Origin: Oasisia sp. SBJ-2009
Lineage: Eukaryota; Annelida; Polychaeta; Sabellida; Siboglinidae
Direction of reading: 5' to 3'
Assembly: GCA_964017155.1 (NCBI GenBank)
Contig: OZ024857.1
Span: 23,926,155 to 23,990,154, forward strand
DNA length: 64,000 bases
Under the pieces are notes generated by a model. The model made no database searches, was not told where the DNA came from, and saw only the letters and a program-made list of their open reading frames with translations. The position numbers and the translations under genes were made by a program. This document shows positions 12,433-25,112 of the stretch, piece after piece. The first letter of the stretch is position 1. Each line of letters opens with the position of its first letter.

Positions 12433-15279
12433 CATCACTGCATTTCTTATGTGTATGGGCATCAGTTCATGTGTATACATGCATGCATTTCTATTTCATC
12501 GAAACATACAATTTGCTGTCATTGCCTGACAAACAGGCCAAGCATGGACTTGACATCACTCTGTCCTTTGTCAAAACGTACTTATGCCAAGAAGATTGCT
12601 ATTTCCGGTGATATGGAATATTGCTAAAGTTAGTTTAGTCAACCGAGAAAGAGCCGGTGTATATCTTAAGTACCTCACGATTATGTCAGTCTATTTGGAT
12701 GAGGCAGTGTAGTTGATATCCCGTATTGGTCTATACTCTCGGTACTCTACAAGTGTTGACTAAGCTATCACTGACCAGGACAGCCTCAAAGCTGGCTGTA
12801 AGGTACCAGACACTTGATAATTTATTCAGTAGCTCTTTTGTATTTGTGTTTGTCGTCGCTTTTGTGTGCCACGTGTATACCAAGGTGTTGAGAAAACACA
12901 TCCAGCGATGGATTGAAAGGCAATAATAATATGCTTCTGCACAGGCCAGATGTGTTATTCTTTCTGTGTTTGTCCCATTTATTTCAAGCATGCTGTTCGT
13001 GTTTGCGTGATGATCGAATGAAAGTAACACCTTGCATAATAAGAAAATCGTGCAAGTCATTTTCAAGAATATTATTTATGAAAAATAATTACATTGCTAC
13101 ATTACCATGAAACTTGGATATGAACAAGTTTCAACTGTTGAAACAAGTCTCCGAATGTGTGTAAAATATGTTTGTTTACAAATGCATGCCATGCTTGAAA
13201 TTAGTAATATTCATATTTATTTAAAAGTTTATATAATTGGCCAAACCATAGCCTTATTTGATTATTAAATTCAACTGTGCTTCCACAGATTTTGTGCACA
13301 GGAATTTATTTATAATTATTAGCTCAATATACACACACCGCACGTGCACGCACACGATTGAGTTATATTCGCAGCGTATAATTGTTTAACTATCTTTAAA
13401 TGACAGGTATTATTTGAGCAGTCATTAGGAAAGTGTATGAATTCACTGGAGGGGGGGGTGCACCACTGGCAACTGATAAAAGAAGTAGCCATTAGTCTAA
13501 CCCTAATTGGGCGTTGGCCCTGAGTCAGCCTGTGCCAACAAAGTGCGGGAATGTCGCCTGATATGTCATTATGGAGTAGTTATGATAATCACAGGTGGTG
13601 TGAGGTAGTTAGCATCGTGACCGTGGTCAGTTACCTGGGGCTGTCATTGCCCGTGACGTTTCCAGACACTCATTTGTCACCTCTGCCGTAGAGTTAGGTT
13701 TATTCGGCGATTGACTGCACCAGAAACAAGACATGTCACTATATAAATTCACATCGGCTACCAGGTTAATGTTTTCACGCTGCGTGAATAAAATAACCTG
13801 TCAGGATATCAGACGATTCAGCACCTGCGTATGTGAGTAAATGTATTATATTTGCCAACAATGGAACTGACATGAAAGTCACGTTACAATGATAGAACCC
13901 GTCGGAAATCTTTGAAAAGTGTTTTGTGGATTTAATGCAAGAATCTGTTCACCTACGCCTTGCATATTTGAAAGAGTACGGCCACTACATTGTTGTAATG
14001 CTGATATATGTGGGTTTTGTTGTTCAGAAAACAGTGTTCTCTTTCAAATGAGTTCTTGAAATAACCTATCACAGACGACAGATGACATTTTGATCAATTG
14101 TTTTCACTCACATTCCCCAGGTGGCAGCACATGATAGTTAGTGTCTAGGAATGCGCTGTGAAAAAACTGACCTCGCTCAGAACCGCATTAACATGAACGG
14201 AATTATGTCAATAAATAACTGGTATCAGAGACATCCACTTGTGCGATTATTTCGCAATGACTATAATCTCCCATGATTAGCTTTTGATGGCTCGCAAGTC
14301 GCAAAGCTTCAAAGCTGTTTTTAGATTGATCTGTTCTGTGGTGTAATGACAGATTAACAATGGTAGGGGAGGCTTGGTGGTTTTGTAGCAACTTGTAACA
14401 AGTGACAGAACAGTTAATGACTGGTCCCACCAACGCAGTATCACGGACACTCAACAGCCGATAATAATAGGAGAGGTTTCTAATACTAGGGGTCGACACG
14501 TGTCAGCTAATCTTATCATTGCGAAGTGTACTGCCTTCATGGTGATTTACACAACACTACAGTGAACATTGTAGCGGTAATGTGTGAAATGAAAGAGGGC
14601 TCGACCTAGCCACTATGGCCGCGGGAATTCCATGTTCCACCCACACGTATAATGCGACGTTTATCTGCCGATCTCACACAGCATAACTATAGGCACAATC
14701 GGTTGATATATCTGGGGCGGTCTTCGTATGGTTGGCCAAGTAAGCTGGTGAATTCACACAGTATGTCACTGCTAGGCTGCGATGGCCCCGGGCATTTCTT
14801 TTGCCATGTCTTCGCTGGCTGCTTTATGGTGCATTAAAAACATGCTCATAATCGTAATGGAAGTTGCTGAACAAACTCTGCATTATCTGTGTGCAGTAAA
14901 CTAGCTCCTCAAGTCACCGGCTGTCAGATTGGAACCGGTCAGGTGTGTCTGTGGCTATGAGGTGGTTGTGTTTGTCTACCTGCCGCTGGTTATTGTGTCT
15001 GTGAGATTGGCCAGGCTGCCAGCTGTTCAACTGTTTGTTCACCTGTCTGTCTGTTTGTCCATCTATCCGTCTGTCCATTCGTTCACCTCTAGCTGCGTGT
15101 CTGTTTTCTTTCGTCCTGGTACAAACCTAGGACTGCAGTCTTGGTACCAACTTTGCACTATATTTGTTGTGGCTGTTTGCATGGTCCTGCATTGGCTCAG
15201 TCTTAGCTCCAAAGCACTGTCTTTGCCATGTGTTGGCTCCATCTTGGTCCTTTTCTTGGCCCTGCATAGGCATCTTCGT

Positions 15280-15795
15280 AGTTCTACCTTGGCCCTGTGT
15301 TGGCCCACTCTTGGCCATGTTTTGACTCCCTCTTAGCCCTATATTGGCCCTGTATTGGCTCCCTATTGGCCCTGTATTGGCTCCCTCTTGGCCATGTTTT
15401 GGCCCCCTCTTGGCCCTGTTTTCTCTCCCTCTTGGCCCTGTTTTCTCTCCCTCTTGGCCCTGTTTTGGCTCCCTTTTGACCAAGTTTTGGCTCCCTTTTG
15501 ACCAAGTTTTGCCTCCCTCTTGGCCCAGTATTGGCTCCTTCTTGGCCCTATGTTGGCCCCATCTTGGCCCTGTCTTTGACTCCTTTTTGGCCCTGTGTTG
15601 GCCCCATTTTGGCCCTGTGTTGGTTCCCTCTTGGCCCAGTATTGGCTCCTTCTTGGCCCTGTGTTGGCCCCCTCTTGGTCCTGCTTTGACTCCTTCATAA
15701 CCCTTTGTTGGCCCTGTATTGGCTCCCTCTTGGCCCCGTTTTTGGCTCCCTCCTGGCCCTGTTTTGGCCCCCTCTTGGCCCTGTGTTGCCCCGGC
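15280..15795 (+). repeat. 22-bp minisatellite (TTGGCCCTGTATTGGCTCCC)
   Basis: About 23 copies of a 22-bp unit built of two related 11-bp halves (TTGGCCCTGTn / TTGGCTCCCTC). Both strands have open frames because the unit lacks stops. Confidence 0.92.
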
Positions 15796-15877
15796 TGCGT
15801 GCTGTCAAGGAGCCAGGCTGGTCTTGAGCATCACACGTCTGCAGTAGCTGCCTACAGCTGGATCTACTTAGTGTGGC

Positions 15878-15945
15878 CTACTCCCTCTCTCCCTGCCTCC
15901 CTGCCTCCCTCCCTCCCTGCCTCTCTCTCTCCCCTCCACTCACTC
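15878..15945 (+). repeat. CCCTCCCTGCCT pyrimidine repeat
   Basis: CTCCCTGCCTCCCTGCCTCC-type run followed by CTCTCTC. Confidence 0.8.
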
Positions 15946-16187
15946 AAGATCAACACCTTCCGTCCAGTCCACGTAGGGTGTGTTTGGTGGTCGAGTGTGG
16001 CCCAAGTCCCTCTGGCTGTGTCTCCTGGCCGAGATGTTTGCCTTTGGAAGTATGGAGAGTGGGAAGGTAGGACAGAAGGAAGAGTGATCACTAAACAATG
16101 TCAAGCAGCCTGATCTAACGAGTTTTAATAATGAAATACCATACTGAAGTATTGGTGAAGTAAAGCTAATAAAAGTTATCAAAGGTT

Positions 16188-16462
16188 GGGTGAACTGGAG
16201 ATGTTATTTATGAATAAAGTCATGGTAATTGGTCATGGCATTACAATTGTGTTACAGTTGTGTTACAGTTGTGTTGCAGTTGTGTTGCAGTTGTGTTACA
16301 AATTGGGTGAACTGGAGATGTTATTTATGAATAAAGTCATGATAATTGGTCATGGTGTTACAGTTGTGTTACAGTTGTGTTACAGTTGTGTTACAGTTGT
16401 GTTACAGTTGCATTACAGTTGTGTTACAGTTGTGTTACAGTTGTGTTACAGTTGTGTTACTC
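16188..16462 (+). repeat. 11-bp array (CAGTTGTGTTA) inside a 118-bp duplication
   Basis: GGTGAACTGGAGATGTTATT starts at 16188 and again at 16306. Each copy is followed by a run of CAGTTGTGTTA, which is longer in the second copy. Confidence 0.9.
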
Positions 16463-16937
16463 CTGTTATAGTAGGAGGAAAACAGTTACATTCCTTCTTT
16501 TTACTATAATTATGTATTGGAACATTATACGTTCTAGCATTGTGTTAGGAATTCTTCACATCAGAGTACCCATGGGTAGTAATTATGATTACCAGTGATT
16601 GGCGAGTGCTTTATATAGAAGGACATATTGTTGCATGTCTTTGATCACAGACTCCAGTGTGGTGGGACTGCAGTGGTCAGCCAAGTGTAGGACCTGGACA
16701 TAGAATTCAGCCTGTGCCAGGGCGGTGGCAAGTTGGTCTGACTCTGGTACACAGAGTGGAGACTAATGTTGAATCAACAGAACCCAGCGTGTGGCAATGT
16801 TATCTGCTTCCAATCTGAAACACTAACAGCAGGTTGAATAACTCAGGGTGGATAATTCGACTCACTGTATGGAAGCTGGTATGGGTTAGTTTCACGAATA
16901 TGGCTTGTGATGTCTTGGTCTTCAGTTGTGCATGCAT

Positions 16938-16968
16938 TTGTGTGTGTGTGTGCGTGTGTTTGTGTGTG

Positions 16969-17000
<32 letters not shown>

Positions 17001-17058
17001 TGGGTGCATGCCTGCGTGTGTGTGTGTGTGTGCATGCATGCATATGTGTGTCTGTGTG
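16938..17058 (+). repeat. (GT)n/(GTGC)n microsatellite
   Basis: Alternating TGTG and GTGC runs with GCATGCATGC near the end. Confidence 0.92.
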
Positions 17059-17074
17059 TAACAATTTGTTCAAT

Positions 17075-17340
17075 GAAAACCTGGCTATAGACAGTGATGG
17101 ATTTGACAGTTTTGCCCACCCTTCATTACCTCAGTATGCCCAGCCATATGAATGAATAACTGGCTATAGACAGTGGTGGACTTGTGTGAATGAAATATCT
17201 TCATATAGTAATTACAGCAAGGTTGAATGCTTGCCAGAGAAGATGATGTTTTGAATTAACACATCTGCAAGGGAGTGAAGCACAAAGTTCACTGAACAGT
17301 CATAAGGCCTGGCTACTACTATATAGAGAATTTACCACGT
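17075..17340 (+). mobile_element. SINE family B, old diverged copy
   Basis: The TGGCTATAGACAGTG segment appears twice (17083 and 17161), followed by AATGCTTGCCAGAGAAG and a 3' end like GTTCACTGAACAGTCATAAG. Order and orientation match family B, with many substitutions and an internal duplication. Confidence 0.65.
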
Positions 17341-19689
17341 TATACGTACGCATGTAAGCATGCAGGCATGTGATCATGAAATGCAGTAAGACCAACACTG
17401 TTCAACAGCTGAATGCTGCCTGTGTCTGTGTCAAACTATGATTTGTAGTATTTTTTCACAACTGGATTAGATCTTTGACAGCAGGTGGAATGTACACTTA
17501 ATGTGCAATGGACAGGGACTGCTAGTGTTAAACATTACATTGCGGAATGTAATGTTTTCTCTAATACTGTACATAGCTTGATGTGTAAAAAACCTGTACA
17601 GTCTGCAAACAGTTAAGCCATTTTTACATCCAACAAATGTGATTACAATTGCCACATAATACACAGTAGACACATTGTATATACTCAGAGCACTGACTAG
17701 CCAGTAGGCCCACGCACAAACCCTTTGACAGGGTTTTTCTTGAGTCAAATCTAGGTACCAACTTGAGGGTGTATCAAGGCCACTTTGCAGCCTTAGGCTC
17801 ATTGTACAGGGTAATTATGTAATAGGCAGAACAGTAGTGTCATTGTTGAGGGGTATTTGGAGAATGCAACAATCTTCTTACCCTTAACGCTCATTAGTTG
17901 TAAGAAGGTGTATTTGGTGCTTTGTGAATTTACCCTATGTCAGTTTGTAAATGATTATTGTATACTTCTATTTTCAGTGTTAGAGTGGTAATGTACTAAT
18001 TAAACATCTCTGTGGGTGGTCTCTAAGTAGCTATTGGTTAATATCTTGTATTTGTATCAGTCTGTGCTTCTGGAGTAATTTTCGTTCATTTTTATTCAAT
18101 TTAATACTTCAGTTTCCATTGAGTGATATTTAATCAAGCCACACAATATCACATTCATCTTTCCTGAGTTGAGTAGTCCTAATATATGTATCCAAACTCT
18201 GGTAGATGGTGACGTGAGCACGTGATTGACATCTGCCCAACTCCAGTGCAAGTAAACCTCTCTGTAGGTATTCCAGGTAATGGATGAATTCAAAACATCA
18301 TGTATGATACTACAGAAAATTGATGTAATGAAAATAGGGTGATTAGCATATTTCATTTAATATTATACACATTTTAAGCTATATTTCACTTCATAAGTAT
18401 AATTCATTTCTCAATTACTGTTCGTAAGCATGCAGAATTTGAACACAAAAAGACAGTTATGTAAATACAATTTCCTCAGGCTGTACATGGGTCAATGTAT
18501 TGTGAAAGTAAGTGCCATATATTTGGGCTTCGGCTAAATGATGTTGGTTTAGTTTGATATCGGTGTTGTTTAGTTTGATATTGGTGTTATTTAGTTTCAT
18601 ATCAATTGGTGTCATTGAACATTATCCTTTGGAAACATTCCCTGTTTGAAGGGTAGCTCCAAACGGTGCATGTTATGGGAATTAAGGAACTCCATAAATT
18701 TATTTCCATCCCAACTAACCTTCCGTGTTTAAATACCAACAATTGGATGAGGCAAGTACAGCCCAGGCCAGGGAGTGGGCCTATACCCACGGGGCAGATA
18801 CCCCCGGGGCAGATACACACAGGAGTGTTAGTACAAAGAATCTTCAGGTAGTTTCACTTGTGATTTGCTCCGTGTTATTTTCCATCCCACTTTCTCCTTG
18901 TGTGTGTTCCTTGAAGATGGGATATAAAATTAGTTCTGTTGGTAAACAAAACATCAGTTGCTACCACAGTTTCTATGGCGATGGTTTTAATAGTCTTCCA
19001 GTCAAGTTACAATGTTTTTGTTGGGCCATATTCGCTGTGCTTTAAAAACAGCATAGGGGGTAATTTGCTGATTTTCTTAGTACTTGTTATCGGTAAAATG
19101 GTATGTCTTTGGCATTTAATAGTTTATTATATAAAATGACACATTCAGATCTTCCAGCCATGTTCCTACAGGGCAGCACGACAACCAGAAGGCTCTATAA
19201 ATTAGTTCTCCTAGCAATTGTGTATGATTTGACAGAATACATGTAGACCGAGAGGAGAACGTAGGGGCTGTGATAGAGATGTAGGAAGGAGACAGGTATG
19301 GAGGACGTCAGTCAGCTGTCTGCAGCCATAGGGGGCTGTGATAGGGCCAGCTTTGATGCACATTCCTAGAATAACACCTCCCCCTGGGACCTATCTCAAG
19401 GCACAGGGCTTGGTAGACAGGGGCTCTTAAACAGGTATAGCCGTATAGGGTACACAAGGAGGCTGGTCAAACAGCAGTGAACTGATGCAGTCAGTTGTGG
19501 ATTGACATGTATGACATAAATGTGGCCTTATCGATGCCGTGGTTGATTCTGTAGTCCCCGTGTTTGAAGTGGGTTGGTTTGTAACCCCTTTTTGTTTTAT
19601 AAAGATACGTCTATCAGACTTTTCCCATTTATTTGTTATTGTGTTCCCGTTAGACCTTTTAATTCATCACATGTCACCTTTTCTCTTCT
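17341..19689. other. Unique AT-rich DNA, no gene seen
   Basis: Short chance frames only. Confidence 0.5.
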
Positions 19690-21140
19690 GTCGTTTTCAC
19701 TGTTGTGTCACTTTTTTGCTATGTCACTTTTCTCACATGCTGTCTCTACTACTATGTCACGTTTACCTCAATGCCACTTCTGCTACTATGTCACTTTACT
19801 GTAAGGTTACGTCTACTGCTATGTCACCTCTACTGGCATGTCACTTCTATTGTTATGTCACCTCTACTGCTATGTCACATTTACTGCTATGTTACTTTGA
19901 CTGTAAGGTTACGTCTACTGCTGTCACCTCTACTGCCATGCCACCTCTACTGCCATGTCACCTCTACTGCTATGTCACCTCTATTGCTGTCTCACCTCTA
20001 CTGCCGTGTCACCTCTACTGCCATGTCACCTCTACTGTTATGTCACCTCTATTGCTGTCTCACCTCTACTGCCGTGTCACCTCTACTGCCATGTCACCTC
20101 TACTGTTATGTCACCTCTATTGCTGTCTCACCTCTACTGCCGTGTCACCTCTACTGCCATGTCACCTCTACTGCCATGTCACCTCTACTGCCATGTCACC
20201 TCTACTGCTGTCACCTCTATTGCTGTCTCACCTCTACTGCCGTGTCACCTCTACTGCCATGTCACCTGTACTGCCATGTCACCTCTACTGTTATGTCACC
20301 TCTATTGCCGTGTCACCTCTATTGCCGTGTCACCTCTACTGCCGTGTCACCTCTATTGCCGTGTCACCTCTACTGCCGTGTCACCTATATTGCCATGTCA
20401 CCTCTACTGCCGTGTCACCTCTACTGCCATGTCACCTCTACTGTTATGTCACCTCTATTGCCGTGTCACCTCTATTGCCGTGTCACCTCTACTGCCGTGT
20501 CACCTCTATTGCCGTGTCACCTCTACTGCCGTGTCACCTATATTGCCATGTCACCTCTACTGCCGTCTCACCTCTACTGCCATGTCACCTCTACTGTGAT
20601 GTCACTTCTATTGCCGTGTCACCTCTATTGCCGTGTCACCTCTACTGCCGTGTCACCTCTACTGCCGTGTCACCTCTACTGCCGTGTCACCTCTACTGCC
20701 GTGTCACCTCTACTGCCGTGTCACCTCTACTGCCTTGCCACCTCTACTGCCTTGTCACCTCTACTGCCATGTCACCTCTACTGCCATGTCACCTCTACTG
20801 CCTTGTCACCTCTACTGCCATGTCACCTCTACTGCCATGTCACCTCTACTGCCTTGTCACCTCTACTGCCTTGTCACCTCTACTGCCATGTCACCTCTAC
20901 TGCCATGTCACCTCTACTGCCGTGTCACCTCTACTGCTAAGTCACATATACTGCCAAGTCACATCTACTGCTAAGTCACTTCTACCGCTATGCCATCACT
21001 ACTGCTAAGTCACATATACTGCTAAGTCACATATACTGCTAAGTCACATATACTGCTAAGTCACAACTACTGCTAAGTCACCCGTCGCCTACTGCTATAT
21101 CCCCTCTACTGCTGTCACCTCTACTACTATATCACATCTT
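19690..21140 (+). repeat. 17-bp satellite, subfamily 1 (CCTCTACTGCCGTGTCA)
   Basis: About 80 copies of a 17-bp unit with C/T and CCGTG/CCATG variants. Because 17 is not a multiple of 3 and the unit lacks stops on the + strand, all three forward frames stay open. This explains the long protein-like frames here. Confidence 0.97.
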
Positions 21141-21846
21141 GTGTGACACTTACAGCTATGTCACGTTTACTGCTCAATGACTTGTACGGCTATGTCACTT
21201 GTATGGCTGTGTCACTTGTACGGCTATGTCACTTGTATGGCTGTGTCACTTGTACGGCTGTGTCACTTGTACGGCTGTGTCACTTGTATGGCTGTGTCAC
21301 TTGTGTGGCTGTGTCACTTGTATGGCTGTGTCACTTGTATGGCTGTGTCACTTGTACGGCTGTGTCACTTGTATGGCTGTGTCACTTGTATGGCTATGTC
21401 ACTTGTGTGGCTATGTCACTTGTGTGGCTGTGTCACTTGTATGGCTGTGTCACTTGTGTGGCTGTGTCACTTGTGTGGCTATGTCACTTGTGTGGCTGTG
21501 TCACTTGTATGGCTATGTCACTTGTATGGCTGTGTCACTTGTGTGGCTATGTCACTTGTGTGGCTGTGTCACTTGTGTGGCTATGTCACTTGTGTGGCTA
21601 TGTCACTTGTGTGGCTATGTCACTTGTATGGCTGTGTCACTTGTATGGCTGTGTCACTTGTGTGGCTATGTCACTTGTGTGGCTGTGTCACTTGTATGGC
21701 TATGTCACTTGTATGGCTGTGTCACTTGTGTGGCTGTGTCACTTGTATGGCTGTGTCACTTGTGTGGCTGTGTCACTTGTGTGGCTGTGTCACTTGTATG
21801 GCTGTGTCACTTGTGTGGCTGTGTCACTTGTGTGGCTGTGTCACTG
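21141..21846 (+). repeat. 17-bp satellite, subfamily 2 (CTTGTATGGCTGTGTCA)
   Basis: About 40 copies. The unit keeps TGTGTCACyT from subfamily 1 but has GTATGG in place of CTACTG, so the two arrays are related and adjoin. Confidence 0.97.
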
Positions 21847-22228
21847 CTGACACAACTCATAACACACCATAACGCACCGTGTCATTAGCCTTGACACTTC
21901 TACACACGTTTGCCTGCCCCCATCTCCTCTAAAAAACACCCCCTTCATCCCATGATGGATGACGCTGCAAAGACACTGCGGCAGGGCATGGACTGCCACC
22001 CTACCCTCGCTGGTGACGCAAGTGGTTGACAGCTGTGTGATGGCAGTGTGACCGTGGGTTACGAGCCAGGCGCTGGTTCCAGTAGTCAACCGGCCATAAT
22101 AAACAACAGTATCAGTGGATCACTGCCTGGGGACACAACCAGGTGACCCGTCCACATAGTGTGACAGTGTCTGCCGAGCCTGGCGCAGTTGACAGCTCTC
22201 CTGTCCCGTTCCCGCACCCTCTCCCACG

Positions 22229-22369
22229 ATGTGGGGCAACAGGAACATCCCCAATGGGGGTAGTACGTTCGGGTTCTACTCGGGCTGCCCCAATGTGGAT
22301 AGGGCACGGCCGGGGTTGGATAAGTCACGGAGAAAGAAGTGGTTATCTACCAGCCATCTACCTAGCAAG
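22229..22369 (+). CDS. Candidate alternative first coding exon, 47 codons
   Basis: ATG at 22229 opens 47 codons that end at a consensus donor (AAG|GTATGT) in phase 0, which fits the exon at 26493. It begins MWGNRNIPNGGSTFGFYSG and contains a basic KSRRKKW stretch. An in-frame TGA lies about 37 bases upstream, so this would be a first coding exon. It has no C1 ligand pattern, so joining it to 26493 would give a tensin without C1. No homologue is recognised. Confidence 0.3.
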
Positions 22370-22867
22370 GTATGTGAGGCAGTGAGTGTAGTGGGGCATT
22401 CACACACACGAAATGCCTGCTTATGTGTTTGACGGTGGACAGTACTGTCACTGTGTCATTTTGTTAACTTTTTAACACGGGGGTCAGTGGTTGTCCACTA
22501 CTTTCTCTGTCGTTTTTGTTTTACTTTTTAATAGGGTCAGTGGCTTGGTGGTAGTATATCGGAGTGCCAATCATAGACTTGGTTTCAAAACATTGGAAAG
22601 TTGCCTGTGACCTTTTGTAAGCTATGCGAAAATTGTCAGACCTATTATGTGGGTCTGTGCCATGTGAAGTAAAAGAGACCATGGTCTCAATCAAAAACAA
22701 TGTCTCCAAAGCTTCAGTGGCTGCCAAAAATATTGCTCTTATCATTGAGTAGGTACCGTGACCTTATTGCGTTGTATACACTCACATTGGTGCTGTACAA
22801 AATGGACTTATTATTTTTAATTTTAAAGTGGCTATTCTTGCAACATTTGCATAGATGGTATTTATTA

Positions 22868-23172
22868 CATGTGGGCAGCGATGGTTGCGCAGTACAGCGC
22901 CGGACTGTCAATCGAAGGACGGTGGTTCAATCCCACCTACCGCCGTTTCAACACTTAGACAATTTCATTCATCCCACATTTGCCAGTCTTTCGGAAGAGA
23001 CACTAAAAGCCGGTGGTCCCTTCTATCTGGTGTCTATGCCAGGGGAAGTAAAAGACCCCACACAGGGGGTAAATGTGTAACCTGTGGTGGACTCACTAAT
23101 TCTAGAGAAGGACAACTCCTGTGTTAGCTCAAGTTTGGGTTGTTTAGAGAAACCACCTAAAAATTTAAATTA
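22868..23172 (+). mobile_element. tRNA-derived SINE, near full length
   Basis: A tRNA-like head at 22868-22945 has A-box-like (ATGGTTGCGCAGTACAGCGC) and B-box-like (GGTTCAATCCC) promoters. It is followed by a central segment (CTTTCGGAAGAGACACTAAA, then GCCGGTGGTCCC) like the shared central domain of tRNA-SINEs in many invertebrates. The body ends in an AT-rich tail. Confidence 0.8.
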
Positions 23173-25026
23173 AATAGTATTCTTTTAAATTTGACATACT
23201 TTTGGAACACCCCATGGCCCTTCGATCCCACAGTCATTCGTCCATCCATAATTATATTAGATTACAGAACTTTAAATGTAATAGCGTCTTCATTTTCATG
23301 GAGTATGATATCGACAATTCGTTATGGTTTCTTGAGTTGTAATACTTATGGCATCTGTCTAGTTTAGCGTTTTTGTGTCCACAGCGGATGTTTGAGGTTA
23401 AGGTAATATCCGGGTCACTGGCCAGCCCCCTTGGTCCTAATAGCTGTGGTCAAATGGTCAGCCTTGGGAAACTCACCTGGTGGTTTGTTTTATGGGCCAT
23501 AAACCCCAGACCCTGGGGGGATCACTTGGCAGCCGTCTCACATTCCTTTGGCATTACCCCAGCAACATGTACCTGGTAGTTGGTTATACCACGTTTACAC
23601 AACTCAGGTATTAGATTTTATATTGTAATATAACATCAAATTTAAACATTATTAGAGCTGTTACATTATCAGCGACGACTGCTCATTTTGAAAATAAATA
23701 TTAGTAATACAGTCATGTCTCATTACAACTTGACTAGTTATAATGTGGATGTAAGTCACTTTGTCATGTTGTACATTACCTATAATTAAAGTAGTTCTAA
23801 CCAGAGATGTTCAAATATGTATCATTACATCTCGGTAATCTCACCATCATTTAGAACTATGATCTGCTGAAGATGCTAATCTAGTTGGGAGATATTCCAA
23901 TGAATGACATGTTCTTACTACTCAGTAATTCGCATACTGCTACATTTTTCCATCAATCATCTGGAATTATAGTAAACACTATGATAATGATACGCATGTT
24001 CCAGCATTCATTTCCTAGTGATATAAACTGATTGTTTACATGTTGGAACGAATGTGAAATAGTTGTAGGTTAAGAATGTGAAATGTCTGTGATGTGTTAA
24101 GAACATTTATTTTAATCACTGGGTTGCAAGCCTGGTTTTACGGGAGGGTTATATATGTCACACACAGATGTTATCTGGTTATCATTGGTGGGGTCTTTGT
24201 ATGTGGAGGGACATGCTTCGTATGACTCAGAATGTGGTATCATGACTCTTGGCTTCAGTTCAACGCAATTGTATAGCAGGAGAATATTCACATCGCAAAA
24301 CAACTAAATATCTTTTACGCGGTTTGATTTTTTGTTGCATGAATTGGAGCTGGTCCAATTGAGGTTTTATCAGGTCAACGGTGCGTGAAGTTTGATGATT
24401 GCATAGTTTGGCTATTTCTGTGAGCAAATATCACCCACTGTAATGTGTGCCTAGACCGTACTGCCTATGGCAAACAGTTGATGCATGGCCATATTTTACC
24501 AGTGACTGTCATCATAAACTCATTAGGTTGCAGGCCATAAGAAATGCTCTACAGTACCAAGATGACACTGTACGTGAATAATGGTGCTTCGTTAATACAC
24601 ACTATTATTATGATTAATTTATTATTACCATTACAGCTATTTATACAGCTATAACATACACATATAAGTACATTGACAGGCTAAAAAGTGTGTGTACCAA
24701 GTACAAAGTAAATGCACCCTCTGACCAAATATTTGTGTAAGTGCTGTTCAAACAAAGGCGGTGAACCATGACTTGAATTGTTTTTAACCACAATTACCAG
24801 ATAATGCTACGTTTTGCCTTCAGATATTTGTGTGGGAGGGAGGCACAGAAATGGTAGTGGTAAATCTGTAAATGTGATGTAACGACTACCCACATATCCC
24901 CAATTTGTAGACTACTTACATAATACCAGTACTGTTTACCCAACACTGCAGCTGTTCCATTCATCCAAGACAGAGCCCCACTGATAGCTGCACTCATGAA
25001 AGGCACACCTTAATCTTGTTAGCCCG

Positions 25027-25112
25027 CCACCGTACCCTGTGGGGGTACCACCGTACCCTGTGGGGGTACCACCGTACCCTGTGGGGGTACCACCGTACCC
25101 TGTGGGGTACAT
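25027..25112 (+). repeat. 21-bp repeat, four copies
   Basis: CCACCGTACCCTGTGGGGGT repeated; the ends are nearly complementary (TACCC...GGGTA). In one frame it encodes PPYPVGV repeats, a coincidence of the 21-bp period. Confidence 0.92.

Larger units (their letters stand above)
7349..15279. other. Mostly unique AT-rich DNA, probable intron or intergenic
   Basis: Apart from the G-rich block, the GTGC array and the retroposon fragment listed, I see no exon with both splice sites and a family match. I looked by eye for the missing C1 pattern (C-x2-C-x4-H-x2-C) and did not find it. Confidence 0.5.

Noticed and set aside
15951..16045. Exon-like segment after a long pyrimidine tract, with Cys-rich frames
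   Set aside because: Cys spacing does not fit C1 (no H-x2-C or C-x2-C pairs), the acceptor is AAG after a repeat, and the donor is weak.
19539..21008. 489- and 411-codon open frames
   Set aside because: All three frames across the 17-bp satellite are open; this is a property of the unit.
21143..21888. Three overlapping frames of about 230 codons
   Set aside because: Same cause in the second 17-bp subfamily.
22868..23172. CRISPR or phage-type structure
   Set aside because: No direct-repeat and spacer pattern; all arrays in the window are contiguous eukaryotic tandem repeats.
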